This document shows positions 1 to 11,000 of a stretch of DNA of 64,000 bases, in pieces. A program made the translations under genes and the position numbers. The stretch spans positions 1-64,000 of the forward strand of contig NZ_NOXW01000012.1 of assembly GCF_002251855.1 (NCBI RefSeq), given 5' to 3'. The notes beneath the pieces are model-generated. The model was not told where the DNA came from and made no database searches. It was given only the letters and a program-made list of their open reading frames with translations. Position 1 is the stretch's first letter. Every line of letters starts with the position of its first letter. Source of the DNA: Rhodoferax sp. TH121. GTDB lineage: Bacteria > Pseudomonadota > Gammaproteobacteria > Burkholderiales > Burkholderiaceae_C.

Positions 1-41
1 GTACCGTGGGCGCTGGCGTGGTTGCAAAAATCATCGCGTAA
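1..41 (+). CDS. tuf: Elongation factor Tu, C-terminal end (partial)
   Basis: Only the last twelve codons and the TAA stop lie in the window. The readable tail TVGAGVVAKIIA is the standard EF-Tu C-terminus (E. coli ends TVGAGVVAKVLS). EF-Tu delivers aminoacyl-tRNA to the ribosome. A tuf copy directly upstream of trnW-secE-nusG is the usual betaproteobacterial order, which supports the call despite the short fragment. Confidence 0.9.
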   Translation, partial: TVGAGVVAKIIA

Positions 42-49
42 AGGACTCT

Positions 50-125
50 AGGGGTATAGCTCAATTGGCAGAGCGTCGGTCTCCAAAACCGAAGGTTGTA
101 GGTTCGATTCCTACTGCCCCTGCCA
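50..125 (+). tRNA. trnW: tRNA-Trp (anticodon CCA)
   Basis: A 76-nt cloverleaf can be folded. The acceptor stem AGGGGTA pairs with TGCCCCT (one T-G pair), the anticodon loop CTCCAAA carries CCA, the T loop is TTCGATT, and the 3' CCA is encoded. It sits 8 bases after the tuf stop codon and before secE, the usual location in beta- and gammaproteobacteria, so it is probably cotranscribed with tuf. Confidence 0.97.
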
Positions 126-145
126 CCTGGGAATAGGTGGCAACC

Positions 146-170
146 AAGCCCGCTACGGTGTAGCGGGCTT
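146..170 (+). terminator. Strong hairpin between trnW and secE
   Basis: An 11-bp perfect stem, AAGCCCGCTAC with GTAGCGGGCTT, closes a 3-nt loop. The following bases (CAGTGTCTTG) are only weakly U-rich, so it may act as a partial terminator or a 3'-end processing barrier for the tuf-trnW transcript. A second shorter stem (CCACCT/AGGTGG, 123-140) lies just before it and uses the tRNA CCA end. Confidence 0.6.
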
Positions 171-223
171 CAGTGTCTTGAGGATGCTGAAAATTTAGTA
201 CAAGTGAGACGCGAATAAAGACT

Positions 224-607
224 ATGGCCACGACACAAGTTCAAACTGTCAACACAGGCGCAGACAAAGCCAAGCTGGCGGTTGCTGTGCTGTTGGTGCT
301 TGGCGCACTGACAGCCTTTTATTTGCTGGGCAAGCAAGGCGCGCTGGTGCAGTGGGCTGCCTTGTTGCTGGGGCTTGGCTTGGCTGCCGGGATCTTTTTT
401 GCGTCGGAATCGGGTCGCCAACTCATTGCTTTTGGCAAGGATGCTTGGCGCGAAGTTCGTAAAGTCGTGTGGCCTGCTCGCAAAGAGGCGATTCAGATCA
501 CTGCGTATGTCTTCGGTTTTGTGCTCATCATGGCCTTGTTTCTGTGGTTGACGGACAAGACGCTTGAGTGGCTTTTTTATGACCTGATTCTGGGGTGGAA
601 AAAATAA
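224..607 (+). CDS. secE: Preprotein translocase subunit SecE
   Basis: This 127-residue protein is the length of the three-TM gammaproteobacterial SecE. Hydrophobic segments lie near residues 18-35, 42-61 and 92-113. The conserved amphipathic motif [18 protein letters not shown] (about 77-94) precedes the last segment; it clamps SecY in the inner-membrane SecYEG channel. The gene lies between trnW and nusG and its TAA stop overlaps the nusG ATG by one base, so the two are translationally linked. The Shine-Dalgarno site is weak. Confidence 0.95.
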   Translation: MATTQVQTVNTGADKAKLAVAVLLVLGALTAFYLLGKQGALVQWAALLLGLGLAAGIFFASESGRQLIAFGKDAWREVRKVVWPARKEAIQITAYVFGFVLIMALFLWLTDKTLEWLFYDLILGWKK

Positions 608-1197
608 TGACTGATGATGTGGTGATTTCCGCTGCAGAGCAGCCTGTGTCCGCGCCTGCGAACCCGGATTTGCGTTGGTATGTGGTGCATGCCTATTCTG
701 GAATGGAAAAGGCAGTTGAGCGCAACATCATCGAGCGCATCAACCGTGCCGGCATGCAGGGCAAATTTGGTCGCATCCTAGTGCCGATGGAGGAAGTGGT
801 TGAGGTCAAAAATGGCCAGAAAAAAACCACAGAGCGGAAGTTTTTCCCTGGCTATGTGTTGGTGGAAATGGTCATGGATGACGATACATGGCATTTGGTC
901 AAACACACCAATAAGGTAACCGGTTTTGTCGGGGGGGCCAAGAATCGCCCTGCACCCATCTCCGAAGCTGAGGTGATGAAGATCGTCAACCAGATGCAAG
1001 AAGGCACCGACAAGCCGCGTCACAAGATCGAGTTTGTGGTGGGTGAGTTTGTACGCGTCAAGGAAGGCCCCTTCACCGACTTCAATGGTTCGGTGGAAGA
1101 CGTCAACTACGAAAAGAGCAAGGTGCGTGTGTCGGTCACTATTTTTGGCCGCTCTACTCCTGTGGAATTGGAGTTTTCTCAGATTGAGAAAACGTGA
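607..1197 (+). CDS. nusG: Transcription termination/antitermination factor NusG
   Basis: This 196-residue protein has an N-terminal NGN domain ([20 protein letters not shown] near residues 21-40) and a C-terminal KOW domain ([17 protein letters not shown] near 143-159). NusG binds RNA polymerase and couples it to Rho or to ribosomal protein S10. I chose the ATG that overlaps the secE stop (TAATG) because it begins MTDDVV in the expected place. An in-frame GTG 12 bases upstream would add four residues inside secE and is less likely. Confidence 0.95.
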   Translation: MTDDVVISAAEQPVSAPANPDLRWYVVHAYSGMEKAVERNIIERINRAGMQGKFGRILVPMEEVVEVKNGQKKTTERKFFPGYVLVEMVMDDDTWHLVKHTNKVTGFVGGAKNRPAPISEAEVMKIVNQMQEGTDKPRHKIEFVVGEFVRVKEGPFTDFNGSVEDVNYEKSKVRVSVTIFGRSTPVELEFSQIEKT

Positions 1198-1352
1198 GCT
1201 TCACTAAAACCTAAGGTTTGCTGGCCAGTCATGGCCGGCGCTGCATTTGCGTTTTCCGACTCGGCGCGAATGAGTTTCTAGAGTCGTTAACCCCGGGGAG
1301 CCTCGGTCTGAATTGTTCAGTGCCAGGGCGTTATTACCCGTAAGGAGAAATC
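1198..1352 (+). other. nusG-rplK spacer, leader of the L11-L1 genes
   Basis: The 155-bp spacer holds a 7-bp hairpin (GCTGGCC/GGCCGGC, 1220-1239) without a U tract, then the L11 ribosome-binding site AAGGAGAAATC. In E. coli the equivalent leader carries the L1 repressor site; I cannot point to a clear L1-binding element here. No confident sigma-70 promoter was seen. Confidence 0.4.
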
Positions 1353-1784
1353 ATGGCGAAGAAAATCGTTGGTTTCATCAAGCTGCAAGTGCCAGCTGGT
1401 AAAGCCAATCCATCCCCCCCCATTGGCCCCGCTTTGGGTCAACGTGGCCTGAACATTATGGAATTCTGCAAGGCATTCAATGCGCAGACCCAAGGTGTTG
1501 AGCCAGGTTTGCCTTTGCCTGTGGTGATCACAGCATTCGCGGACAAGAGCTTCACGTTTGTCATCAAGACGCCCCCAGCCACTGTGCTGATCAAGAAAGC
1601 TATCAAGCTCGACAAAGGCTCTTCAAATCCTCTGAAGGACAAGGTTGGCAAGATCACACGTGCCCAGCTCGAAGAAATTGCAAAGACCAAGATGAAAGAC
1701 ATGACTGCCGCCGATCTGGATGCAGCCGTTCGTACCATCGCTGGTTCTGCCCGCTCCATGGGCGTGAATGTGGAGGGCGTGTAA
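1353..1784 (+). CDS. rplK: 50S ribosomal protein L11
   Basis: At 143 residues it matches the L11 length. The N-terminal domain contains the characteristic [19 protein letters not shown] (about residues 14-32), which forms the GTPase-associated centre with 23S rRNA, and the C-terminal RNA-binding domain ends [10 protein letters not shown] strong AAGGAG site precedes the ATG. The stop codon directly abuts the rplA start, so the pair is translationally coupled. Confidence 0.98.
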   Translation: MAKKIVGFIKLQVPAGKANPSPPIGPALGQRGLNIMEFCKAFNAQTQGVEPGLPLPVVITAFADKSFTFVIKTPPATVLIKKAIKLDKGSSNPLKDKVGKITRAQLEEIAKTKMKDMTAADLDAAVRTIAGSARSMGVNVEGV

Positions 1785-2480
1785 ATGTCCAAGCTCACTA
1801 AAAAGCAAAAAGCCCAAGTTGGCAAGATCGACAGCAACAAGCTGTACGCCCTGACAGATGCACTAGGTCTGGTGAAAGAATTCGCCAACGCCAAGTTCGA
1901 TGAGTCCATCGACGTGGCCGTGCAGCTCGGCATCGATGCCAAAAAGTCTGACCAAGTGGTGCGTGGCGCCGTAGTGCTGCCTAATGGCACTGGCAAGACC
2001 AAGCGCGTGGCTGTGTTCGCCCAAGGTGCCAAGGCTGAAGAAGCCAAGGCTGCTGGCGCAGACGTAGTGGGTATGGACGACTTGGCCGCTATGGTTAAGG
2101 CTGGTGACATGCCTTTCGACATCGTGATTGCTGCCCCTGATGCCATGCGTATCGTGGGTACCCTGGGTCAGATCCTGGGACCACGTGGATTGATGCCTAA
2201 CCCCAAGGTTGGCACCGTAACTCCTGATGTGGCTACAGCCGTGAAGAATGCCAAGGCCGGTCAAGTGCAATTCCGTGTGGACAAGGCTGGTATCGTGCAC
2301 AGCACTATTGGTCGCCGTTCCTTTGACGCCGCCCAACTGCAAGGCAACTTGGCGGCGCTGGTGGACGCATTGAACAAAGCCAAGCCAGCTTCCAGCAAGG
2401 GTCTGTATTTGCGCAAAGTCGCAGTTTCGTCGACCATGGGTGTGGGCGTCCGCGTGGACCTGCAAACCATCTCGGCGTAA
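1785..2480 (+). CDS. rplA: 50S ribosomal protein L1
   Basis: This 231-residue protein forms the L1 stalk at the ribosomal E site. L1 signatures include [20 protein letters not shown] near residue 38 and [18 protein letters not shown] near 130. In E. coli L1 also represses translation of its own rplKA message, which fits the immediate abutment to rplK. The ATG follows the rplK TAA with no gap. Confidence 0.98.
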   Translation: MSKLTKKQKAQVGKIDSNKLYALTDALGLVKEFANAKFDESIDVAVQLGIDAKKSDQVVRGAVVLPNGTGKTKRVAVFAQGAKAEEAKAAGADVVGMDDLAAMVKAGDMPFDIVIAAPDAMRIVGTLGQILGPRGLMPNPKVGTVTPDVATAVKNAKAGQVQFRVDKAGIVHSTIGRRSFDAAQLQGNLAALVDALNKAKPASSKGLYLRKVAVSSTMGVGVRVDLQTISA

Positions 2481-2710
2481 TCGCAAATTTGGATGCTCCG
2501 CAAGGAGCGTCTGATGTGGTGGGCTGCCCAAGCCACAAGGTTCAGGCAGGCCATCCAAGACCGTTGGTGTACAGGCAACTGTACTTAATACTGAAGCCAA
2601 CGCAGATGGCGATCCCGCTGCAGATGGAATGTGAGTTCTGTTAACAGTTGGTCGCTGCAATGTGGAGCATGAGCAACGCAAGTTGCAAAGTGCATTTAAA
2701 GGAGTAGACC
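2481..2710 (+). promoter_or_regulatory. L10 leader RNA (rplJL autoregulatory leader)
   Basis: The 230-bp spacer ahead of rplJ folds like a ribosomal L10 leader. TTGGATG (2489-2495) pairs with CATCCAA (2552-2558) and encloses a GCTCC-GCAA-GGAGC hairpin (2496-2509) and a TGTGG/CCACA stem. The sequence CCAAGACCGTTGGTG follows the closing stem and resembles the conserved segment of known L10 leaders. By analogy, the L10-(L7/L12) complex binds here and represses rplJ translation. The rest of the spacer shows no gene. Confidence 0.7.
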
Positions 2711-3238
2711 TTGAGTCTGAATCGCAGTGAGAAAGAAGCGGTCATCAGTGATGTGACCGGCCTCGCCGCTAAAGCTCAAACGCTCGTGATCGCGGAATAC
2801 CGCGGCATCACGGTCGCTGACATGACCAAACTGCGCAACACCGCGCGCAGCGCTGGCGTGAGCCTGAGTGTGTTGAAAAACACCCTGGCCCGTCGTGCTG
2901 TTGCTGGTAGCAGCTTTGAAGTTGTCTCCGACCAGATGACCGGTCCCCTGATCTACGGCTTTTCCGAAGACGCAGTAGCCGCCGCCAAGGTGGTGGCCGA
3001 GTTCGCGAAAACCAACGACAAGTTGGTGATCCGAGCTGGTGCGTACGGCGGGAAGGCCCTGGACGTGAACGGCGTGAAGCAATTGGCAAGCATCCCTTCC
3101 AAGGAAGTGCTGTTGGCGCAATTGTTGGGCTTGATGCAGTCCCCCATCTCTCGCACAGCACGTGTGCTGGCAGCTTTGGCGGAACAGCGTGGCGCAGGTG
3201 CAGCAGAAGCTGCGCCCGCAGAGGCAGCCGCAGCGTAA
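2711..3238 (+). CDS. rplJ: 50S ribosomal protein L10
   Basis: This 175-residue protein anchors the L7/L12 stalk. The N-terminal [15 protein letters not shown] and the motif [15 protein letters not shown] (about 29-43) are typical of L10, and the C-terminal helix that binds L12 is alanine-rich. The start codon is TTG: it is the first codon in frame with the conserved N-terminus and is preceded by AAAGGAG at a 7-base spacing. A weak start suits a gene controlled by leader-mediated repression. rplL follows after 42 bp. Confidence 0.96.
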   Translation: MSLNRSEKEAVISDVTGLAAKAQTLVIAEYRGITVADMTKLRNTARSAGVSLSVLKNTLARRAVAGSSFEVVSDQMTGPLIYGFSEDAVAAAKVVAEFAKTNDKLVIRAGAYGGKALDVNGVKQLASIPSKEVLLAQLLGLMQSPISRTARVLAALAEQRGAGAAEAAPAEAAAA

Positions 3239-3280
3239 GCGCGGCCTGTCTGTAGTAACCAATATTGTTAGGAAATCAAA

Positions 3281-3658
3281 ATGGCATTCGATAAAGACGC
3301 ATTTTTGACCGCGCTGGACAGCATGACGGTCATGGAACTCAACGACCTGGTGAAAGCCATCGAAGAGAAGTTTGGTGTGAGCGCTGCTGCTATGGCAGCT
3401 CCCGCTGCTGGCGGTGCTGCTGCTGGCGGTGCTGCTGCTGAAGAGAAGACCGAATTCAACGTCGTTCTGGCTGACGCTGGCGCCAACAAGGTGTCCGTGA
3501 TCAAGGCTGTGCGCGAAATTACCGGTCTGGGCCTGAAAGAAGCCAAGGATTTGGTTGACGGTGCTCCCAAGGCTGTTAAAGAAGGCGCTTCTAAGGCTGA
3601 CGCCGAAGCCGCCAAGAAGAAGCTGGAAGAAGCTGGCGCCAAGGTCGAACTCAAGTAA
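3281..3658 (+). CDS. rplL: 50S ribosomal protein L7/L12
   Basis: The protein has 125 residues. The N-terminal dimerisation region [20 protein letters not shown] is followed by an Ala/Gly hinge (about 39-55), then the factor-binding C-terminal domain with [28 protein letters not shown]. It forms the multimeric stalk that recruits translation factors. It is the last ribosomal gene before the rpoB spacer. Confidence 0.98.
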   Translation: MAFDKDAFLTALDSMTVMELNDLVKAIEEKFGVSAAAMAAPAAGGAAAGGAAAEEKTEFNVVLADAGANKVSVIKAVREITGLGLKEAKDLVDGAPKAVKEGASKADAEAAKKKLEEAGAKVELK

Positions 3659-3674
3659 TCGACTTTATTGCCTG

Positions 3675-3707
3675 GGCTGGAGGTTCCGAACAGGGCCTCC
3701 AGCCTTT
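3675..3707 (+). terminator. Hairpin after rplL (partial terminator/attenuator)
   Basis: GGCTGGAGG (3675-3683) pairs with CCTCCAGCC (3696-3704) around a 12-nt loop and is followed by TTTGCTGC, a short U run. In E. coli an attenuator lies between rplL and rpoB and sets the ratio of ribosomal protein to polymerase mRNA; this hairpin is in the matching place. Confidence 0.65.
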
Positions 3708-3735
3708 GCTGCTTGTGAACACTGAAATTAGTGTG

Positions 3736-3768
3736 CACTACAAAGCAGTCTCGGACTGCTTTGTAGTG
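3736..3768 (+). promoter_or_regulatory. Perfect 15-bp hairpin in the rplL-rpoB spacer
   Basis: CACTACAAAGCAGTC and GACTGCTTTGTAGTG form a perfect 15-bp stem on a TCG loop, followed by TCTTCTG. A long uninterrupted duplex with no proper U tract suggests an RNase III cleavage site or an attenuator. E. coli has an RNase III site in this spacer. Confidence 0.6.
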
Positions 3769-3932
3769 TCTTCTGATTCGACTGCAGAAGATGCCTTGGT
3801 ACGGGTTGTGTGCAAGGCACAACCGTCCGCCAGTGATTGGTAGTGGCCAATCGCCAAGCCTGTTGAGAGTGGTGCTCAACGCGACAGTCGCCTAGGACCC
3901 CCAGGATTCCTCAGCCTTTGCCCGGAGATCTA

Positions 3933-6900
3933 ATGGCTTACACATACACAGAACGCAAGCGGATTCGCAAAAACTTCGGTAGTCGCGATAGCGTGCTCGA
4001 GATTCCCTACCTGCTGCAGATGCAAAAAGACGCGTATACCGCGTTCCTGCAGGCTGACGTAGCCCCCAAAAAACGCACTGCGGAAGGCTTGCAAGCTGCT
4101 TTCGAAGCCGCCTTCCCAATCGTTTCCCACAACGGTTTTGTGGAAATGAAGTACCTTGAGTACAACCTTGCAAAGCCTGCGTTTGATGTCCGTGAATGCC
4201 AGACCCGCGGATTGACCTTCGCGTCTGCCGTGCGCGCCAAGGTGCAACTGATCATTTATGACCGTGAGTCATCCACTGGCCAGAACAAGGTAGTCAAGGA
4301 AGTCAAGGAACAAGAGGTCTACATGGGCGAGGTGCCCCTGATGACGGGCAAAGGCTCCTTCATCATCAACGGGACGGAACGCGTGATCGTGTCCCAGTTG
4401 CACCGTTCGCCCGGCGTGTTCTTCGAACACGACAAGGGAAAGACCCACAGCTCGGGCAAACTGCTGTTCTCCGCGCGCATCATTCCCTACCGTGGTTCCT
4501 GGCTCGATTTCGAATTCGACCCCAAGGACCTGCTGTACTTCCGTGTGGACCGTCGTCGCAAGATGCCCGTCACAATTCTGCTCAAGGCCATTGGCCTGAA
4601 CAACGAATCCATCTTGGCCAACTTCTTCGTCAACGACAACTTCCGTCTGATGGACAGTGGTGCGCAGATGGAGTTTGTGGCTGAGCGTCTGCGTGGCGAA
4701 GTGGCCCGTTTCGACATCACCGACAAGTCTGGCAAAGTTGTGGTGGCCAAGGACAAGCGCGTCACGGCGCGTCACACCCGCGAGTTGGAGCAATCGGGCA
4801 CTTCGCACATCAGCGTGCCTGAAGACTTCTTGATCGGCCGCGTGGTGGCCCGCAATGTGGTGGACGGCGATACCGGTGAAATCGTGGCCAAGGCCAACGA
4901 AGAGCTTACTGAAGCGCTGCTGAAGAAGCTGCGCACCGCTGGCATCCAGGACCTGGCTTGTATCTACACCAACGAGTTGGACCAAGGCGCCTACATTTCG
5001 CAAACCTTGCGCACGGACGAAACCGTGGACGAATTTGCTGCGCGTGTGGCCATCTACCGCATGATGCGCCCCGGCGAGCCCCCCACAGAAGACGCTGTGC
5101 AAGCGCTATTCCAGCGTCTGTTCTACAACCCCGACACCTACGACCTGTCGCGCGTCGGCCGCATGAAGTTCAACGCCAAGATGGGCCGTTCGGAATCGAC
5201 CGGCCCCATGGTGCTGACCAACGAGGACATCTTGGCTGTCGTCAAGATCTTGGTGGACTTGCGCAATGGCCGTGGCGACGTTGACGATATCGACCACTTG
5301 GGCAACCGCCGTGTGCGTTGCGTGGGCGAACTGGCAGAAAATCAGTACCGTACAGGCTTGGCACGTATCGAAAAAGCTGTGAAGGAGCGTCTGGGCCAGG
5401 CTGAGCAAGAGCCCCTGATGCCGCACGATTTGATCAACAGCAAGCCAATCTCGGCTGCCTTGAAGGAATTCTTCGGTGCTTCGCAGCTGTCCCAATTCAT
5501 GGACCAGACCAATCCGCTGGCCGAAATCACCCACAAGCGCCGCGTATCGGCCTTGGGCCCGGGCGGTTTGACCCGTGAGCGCGCTGGCTTTGAAGTGCGT
5601 GACGTGCACGTGACCCACTACGGCCGCGTCTGCCCGATCGAAACGCCTGAAGGTCCGAACATCGGACTGATCAACTCTTTGGCCCTGTACGCCCGCCTGA
5701 ACGAATACGGATTCATCGAGACACCGTACCGCCGCGTAGTCGACAGCAAGGTGACCAACGACATCGATTACCTGTCTGCCATCGAAGAAGGCAAGTATGT
5801 GATCGCCCAGGCCAACGCCGCTCTGAACAAAGATGGCGTGTTGATCGGTGATCTGGTGTCTGCCCGTGAAAAGGGTGAATCGATCCTGGTGAGCGCGGAC
5901 CGCGTGCAATACATGGATGTGTCGCCGGCACAAATCGTGTCGGTGGCGGCTTCGCTGGTTCCCTTCTTGGAGCACGATGATGCGAACCGCGCCTTGATGG
6001 GTGCCAACATGTCCCGCCAAGCTGTGCCCGTGTTGCGTCCAGAGAAGCCCATGGTGGGTACCGGTATCGAGCGCGTTGCTGCGGTCGACTCAGGCACCGT
6101 GGTGACCGCTACCCGTGGCGGCATCGTGGACTATGTGGATGCCACCCGTGTGGTGATTCGCGTGAACGACGCCGAAGCACAAGCCGGCGAAGTGGGCGTC
6201 GACATCTACAACCTGATCAAGTATCAACGCTCCAACCAGAACACCAACATCCACCAGCGTCCCATCGTCAAGAAGGGTGACAAGCTCTCCAAGGGCGATG
6301 TGATCGCCGACGGCGCGTCAACTGACCTGGGCGAAATCGCCATTGGCCAGAACATGTTGGTGGCCTTCATGCCTTGGAACGGTTACAACTTCGAAGACTC
6401 GATTTTGATCAGCGAGCGTGTGGTGGCCGAAGACCGATACACTTCCATTCACATCGAAGAACTCGTGGTGATGGCGCGTGATACCAAGTTGGGCGCCGAA
6501 GAAATCACCCGCGACATCCCCAACCTGAGCGAACAGCAACTGAACCGTTTGGACGAGTCCGGCATCATCTACGTGGGTGCCGAGGTTTTGCCTGGCGACA
6601 CGTTGGTGGGCAAGGTCACGCCCAAGGGCGAGACCACGCTGACACCGGAAGAAAAGCTGTTGCGCGCCATCTTCGGCGAGAAGGCCAGCGACGTGAAGGA
6701 CACGTCCCTGCGCGTGGACCAAGGTAGCTCCGGTACCGTGATCGACGTGCAAGTATTCACCCGTGAAGGCATCACGCGTGACCGTCGCGCACAGCAAATC
6801 ATCGACGACGAACTCAAGCGTTTCCGTCTGGACTTGAATGACCAACTGCGTATTGTGGAAGCCGACGCGTTTGACCGTATCGAGAAGCTGTTGACCGGCA

Positions 6901-8045
6901 AGGTAGCTAACGGCGGCCCTCAAAAACTGGCCAAAGGCACCAAGCTGGACAAGGCCTACCTTGCATCCGTCGAGAAGTTCCACTGGTTCGACATCCGCCC
7001 TGCGGACGAAGAAGTAGCAAGCCAGCTCGAGTCGATTAAAAACTCGATTGAGCAGCAACGTCACAGCTTCGACTTGGCTTTTGAAGAAAAGCGCAAGAAA
7101 CTGACGCAAGGCGACGAGCTGCCCGCTGGCGTGTTGAAGATGGTGAAGGTTTACATCGCCGTCAAGCGCCGCTTGCAACCTGGTGACAAGATGGCCGGCC
7201 GCCACGGCAACAAGGGTGTGGTCTCCAAGATTACGCCCGTGGAAGACATGCCTTACCTTGCCGACGGTACCCCGGTGGACATCGTGCTGAACCCGCTGGG
7301 CGTGCCTTCGCGTATGAACATCGGTCAGGTGCTGGAAGTGCACTTGGGTTGGGCCGGCAAGGGGCTGGGCCAACGCATTGGTGACATGTTGCAGCGCGAA
7401 GCCGCTGCAACAGAAATCCGTGGCTTCCTGGAGCAGGTGTACAACAGTGCTGGTCGCAAGGAAGACTTGGCCCAGTTGTCGGATGCTGAAGTTAAGGAAA
7501 TGGCCAAAGAGCTCACCAGTGGTGTGCCATTTGCCTCTCCTGTGTTTGATGGCGCCACGGAAAAGGAAATCGGCGACATGCTGCAGCTGGCGTATCCGGA
7601 CGATGTGGCCAAAGCCAAGGGCCTAACCGCTACGCGGACACAGGCGCAGTTGTATGACGGACGCAGCGGTGATGCGTTTGAACGCACCACTACTGTGGGT
7701 TATATGCACTACCTGAAACTGCACCACTTGGTCGACGACAAGATGCACGCCCGTTCAACCGGTCCGTACAGCCTGGTGACCCAACAACCGTTGGGCGGCA
7801 AGGCCCAGTTTGGTGGCCAGCGTTTCGGTGAAATGGAAGTGTGGGCGCTGGAAGCCTATGGTGCGTCTTATGTGCTGCAGGAAATGCTGACAGTCAAATC
7901 CGATGACGTGCAAGGCCGTACCAAGGTGTACGAAAACATCGTCAAGGGCGAGCACTCCATCGAAGCCGGTATGCCGGAATCGTTCAATGTGTTGGTCAAG
8001 GAAATTCGTTCCTTGGGCATCGACATCGAACTCGAACGTTCTTAA
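3933..8045 (+). CDS. rpoB: DNA-directed RNA polymerase subunit beta
   Basis: This 1370-residue protein begins [16 protein letters not shown] (E. coli MVYSYTEKKRIRKDFG). It contains the rifampicin-region sequence [27 protein letters not shown] and the active-site lysine block MAGRHGNKG (about 1087-1095). It forms half of the catalytic crab-claw with beta-prime. I chose the ATG preceded by CCGGAG; an upstream in-frame TTG at 3918 would add five residues and is unlikely. rpoC follows after 19 bp. Confidence 0.98.
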   Translation: MAYTYTERKRIRKNFGSRDSVLEIPYLLQMQKDAYTAFLQADVAPKKRTAEGLQAAFEAAFPIVSHNGFVEMKYLEYNLAKPAFDVRECQTRGLTFASAVRAKVQLIIYDRESSTGQNKVVKEVKEQEVYMGEVPLMTGKGSFIINGTERVIVSQLHRSPGVFFEHDKGKTHSSGKLLFSARIIPYRGSWLDFEFDPKDLLYFRVDRRRKMPVTILLKAIGLNNESILANFFVNDNFRLMDSGAQMEFVAERLRGEVARFDITDKSGKVVVAKDKRVTARHTRELEQSGTSHISVPEDFLIGRVVARNVVDGDTGEIVAKANEELTEALLKKLRTAGIQDLACIYTNELDQGAYISQTLRTDETVDEFAARVAIYRMMRPGEPPTEDAVQALFQRLFYNPDTYDLSRVGRMKFNAKMGRSESTGPMVLTNEDILAVVKILVDLRNGRGDVDDIDHLGNRRVRCVGELAENQYRTGLARIEKAVKERLGQAEQEPLMPHDLINSKPISAALKEFFGASQLSQFMDQTNPLAEITHKRRVSALGPGGLTRERAGFEVRDVHVTHYGRVCPIETPEGPNIGLINSLALYARLNEYGFIETPYRRVVDSKVTNDIDYLSAIEEGKYVIAQANAALNKDGVLIGDLVSAREKGESILVSADRVQYMDVSPAQIVSVAASLVPFLEHDDANRALMGANMSRQAVPVLRPEKPMVGTGIERVAAVDSGTVVTATRGGIVDYVDATRVVIRVNDAEAQAGEVGVDIYNLIKYQRSNQNTNIHQRPIVKKGDKLSKGDVIADGASTDLGEIAIGQNMLVAFMPWNGYNFEDSILISERVVAEDRYTSIHIEELVVMARDTKLGAEEITRDIPNLSEQQLNRLDESGIIYVGAEVLPGDTLVGKVTPKGETTLTPEEKLLRAIFGEKASDVKDTSLRVDQGSSGTVIDVQVFTREGITRDRRAQQIIDDELKRFRLDLNDQLRIVEADAFDRIEKLLTGKVANGGPQKLAKGTKLDKAYLASVEKFHWFDIRPADEEVASQLESIKNSIEQQRHSFDLAFEEKRKKLTQGDELPAGVLKMVKVYIAVKRRLQPGDKMAGRHGNKGVVSKITPVEDMPYLADGTPVDIVLNPLGVPSRMNIGQVLEVHLGWAGKGLGQRIGDMLQREAAATEIRGFLEQVYNSAGRKEDLAQLSDAEVKEMAKELTSGVPFASPVFDGATEKEIGDMLQLAYPDDVAKAKGLTATRTQAQLYDGRSGDAFERTTTVGYMHYLKLHHLVDDKMHARSTGPYSLVTQQPLGGKAQFGGQRFGEMEVWALEAYGASYVLQEMLTVKSDDVQGRTKVYENIVKGEHSIEAGMPESFNVLVKEIRSLGIDIELERS

Positions 8046-8064
8046 TTGAAAGGGAAAGAGTCAC

Positions 8065-11000
8065 ATGAAATCTTTACTCGACCTGTTCAAGCAGTTCACT
8101 CCCGATGAGCATTTCGATGCCATCAAGATCGGCATGGCTTCGCCCGAAAAGATCCGTTCCTGGTCTTTTGGCGAGGTGAAGAAGCCCGAGACCATCAACT
8201 ACCGCACCTTCAAGCCCGAGCGTGACGGCCTGTTCTGCGCCAAGATTTTCGGACCTATCAAGGACTACGAATGCTTGTGCGGCAAGTACAAGCGCCTGAA
8301 GCACCGTGGCGTAATCTGCGAGAAGTGCGGCGTTGAAGTCACACAGACCAAGGTTCGCCGTGAGCGCATGGGTCACATTGACCTGGCCGCTCCCTGCGCC
8401 CACATTTGGTTCCTGAAGTCCCTGCCCAGCCGTTTGGGCCTGGTGCTGGACATGACGCTGCGTGATATCGAGCGCGTGTTGTACTTCGAGGCATACGTGG
8501 TCACCGACCCCGGCATGACCCCGCTGAAGAAGTACAGCATCATGTCCGAGGACGATTACGACGCCAAGTTCAAGGAGTTTGGCGACGAGTTCACCGCCAA
8601 GATGGGTGCCGAAGGTATCAAGGATTTGTTGGAGTCTATTGACATCGAAGGCTCCATCGAGAAGTTGCGCAACGACCTGACCGGTTCCGAGCTGAAGATC
8701 AAGAAGAATGCCAAGCGCCTGAAAGTGCTGGAAGCCTTCAAGAAATCTGGCATCAAGCCCGAGTGGATGGTGCTCGATGTACTGCCCGTGTTGCCGCCGG
8801 ACCTGCGTCCGCTTGTGCCGCTGGACGGTGGCCGTTTTGCGACATCCGACCTGAACGACCTGTATCGGCGCGTCATCAACCGTAACAGCCGTCTGCGTCG
8901 TTTGCTGGAACTGAAGGCGCCGGAAATCATTGCGCGCAACGAAAAGCGCATGCTGCAAGAAGCCGTGGACAGTCTGCTGGACAATGGCCGCCGCGGTAAG
9001 GCCATGACGGGCGCCAACAAGCGCGCGCTCAAGTCGCTGGCCGACATGATTAAGGGCAAGAGCGGTCGTTTTCGCCAGAACTTGCTGGGCAAGCGTGTGG
9101 ACTACTCTGGTCGTTCCGTAATCACCGTAGGCCCAACGCTGAAGCTGCACCAGTGCGGTTTGCCGAAACTGATGGCCTTGGAGCTGTTCAAGCCCTTTAT
9201 CTTCGCGCGCTTGGAAGCGATGGGTATTGCGACCACCATCAAGGCGGCCAAGAAAGAAGTCGAGTCCGGCACGCCCGTGGTGTGGGACATTCTGGAAGAG
9301 GTCATTAAAGAGCACCCTGTGATGCTGAACCGTGCGCCTACGCTGCACCGTTTGGGTATCCAGGCCTTTGAGCCCATCCTGATCGAAGGCAAGGCTATTC
9401 AGCTGCACCCGCTCGTTTGCGCGGCTTTCAACGCTGACTTTGACGGTGACCAGATGGCTGTCCACGTCCCTCTGTCGGTAGAAGCACAGATGGAAGCTCG
9501 CACGCTGATGCTGGCCTCCAACAACGTGCTGTTCCCTGCCAACGGCGAACCGTCCATCGTGCCGTCGCAGGACGTGGTGCTGGGTCTGTACTACACCACC
9601 CGTGATCGTATCAATGGCAAGGGCGAAGGCCTGATCTTCGCCGACACTGGTGAAGTGCAGCGTGCCTTCGATGCCGGCCAAGTCGAGCTTAACGCCCGCA
9701 TCAATGTGCGTTTGACCGAGTGGACCAAGAACAAGGAAACAGGAGAATTCGAGCCTTCGACCAAGCTATGGGAAACCACAGCCGGCCGTGCGCTGTTGTC
9801 CGAAATTCTGCCGAAGGGCCTGCCTTTCTCCAACATCAACAAGGCATTGAAGAAGAAGGAAATTTCCAAACTCATCAATGTGTCTTTCCGCAAGTGCGGA
9901 TTGAAAGAGACCGTAGTGTTTGCCGATAAGCTGCTACAAAGCGGTTTCCGTCTGGCGACCAAGGCCGGTATCTCTATCTGTATCGACGACATGCTGGTAC
10001 CGCAGGAGAAGCACGACATCATTGGCCGTGCCCAAAAGGAAGTCAAAGAGATCGAGCAGCAGTACGTCTCCGGTCTGGTGACCTCTGGCGAGCGCTACAA
10101 CAAGGTGGTTGACATTTGGGGCAAGTCGGGTGACGAAGTGTCCAAGGTGATGATGGCCAAGTTGTCCAAGGAAACGGTCACCGACCGCCATGGCAAGCAG
10201 GTTCAGCAAGAGTCCTTCAACTCCATCTACATGATGGCCGACTCCGGTGCCCGTGGTTCTGCCGCGCAGATTCGCCAGGTGGCTGGTATGCGGGGTCTGA
10301 TGGCCAAGCCCGATGGCTCGATCATTGAGACGCCAATTACTGCGAACTTCCGTGAAGGTCTGAACGTATTGGAGTACTTCATCTCCACCCACGGTGCTCG
10401 TAAAGGTCTGGCTGACACGGCCTTGAAGACAGCCAACTCGGGTTACCTGACACGTCGCCTTGTCGATGTGACGCAGGACTTGGTCGTGACCGAACAGGAT
10501 TGCGGCACCCACAATGGTTACCTGATGCGCGCCATCGTCGAGGGCGGTGAAGTGATTGAGTCCTTGCGGGACCGCGTGTTGGGCCGCACCACGGCTGATG
10601 ATGTTCTGCACCCAGAAAACCGCGCCGTGCTGGCCAAGGCCGGCGACATGCTTGACGAAGACCTGATCGAAGAGCTGGAGGCCGCTGGCGTGGATGAGGT
10701 CAAGGTCCGTACGGCACTGACCTGCGAAACCCGCTTTGGTATTTGCGCCAAGTGCTATGGCCGCGACTTGGGACGTGGTGGTCTGATCAACGGCGGTGAA
10801 GCCGTCGGCGTGATTGCTGCGCAGTCCATCGGTGAACCCGGTACCCAGCTGACCATGCGGACCTTCCACATTGGTGGTGCGGCTTCTCGTGCCGCCATCG
10901 CCTCCAGCGTGGAAGCCAAGTCCAATGGTGTGATCGGTTTCAACGCCACGATGCGCTATGTGACCAATAGCAAGTCCGAGTTGGTAGTAATTGCCCGTTC

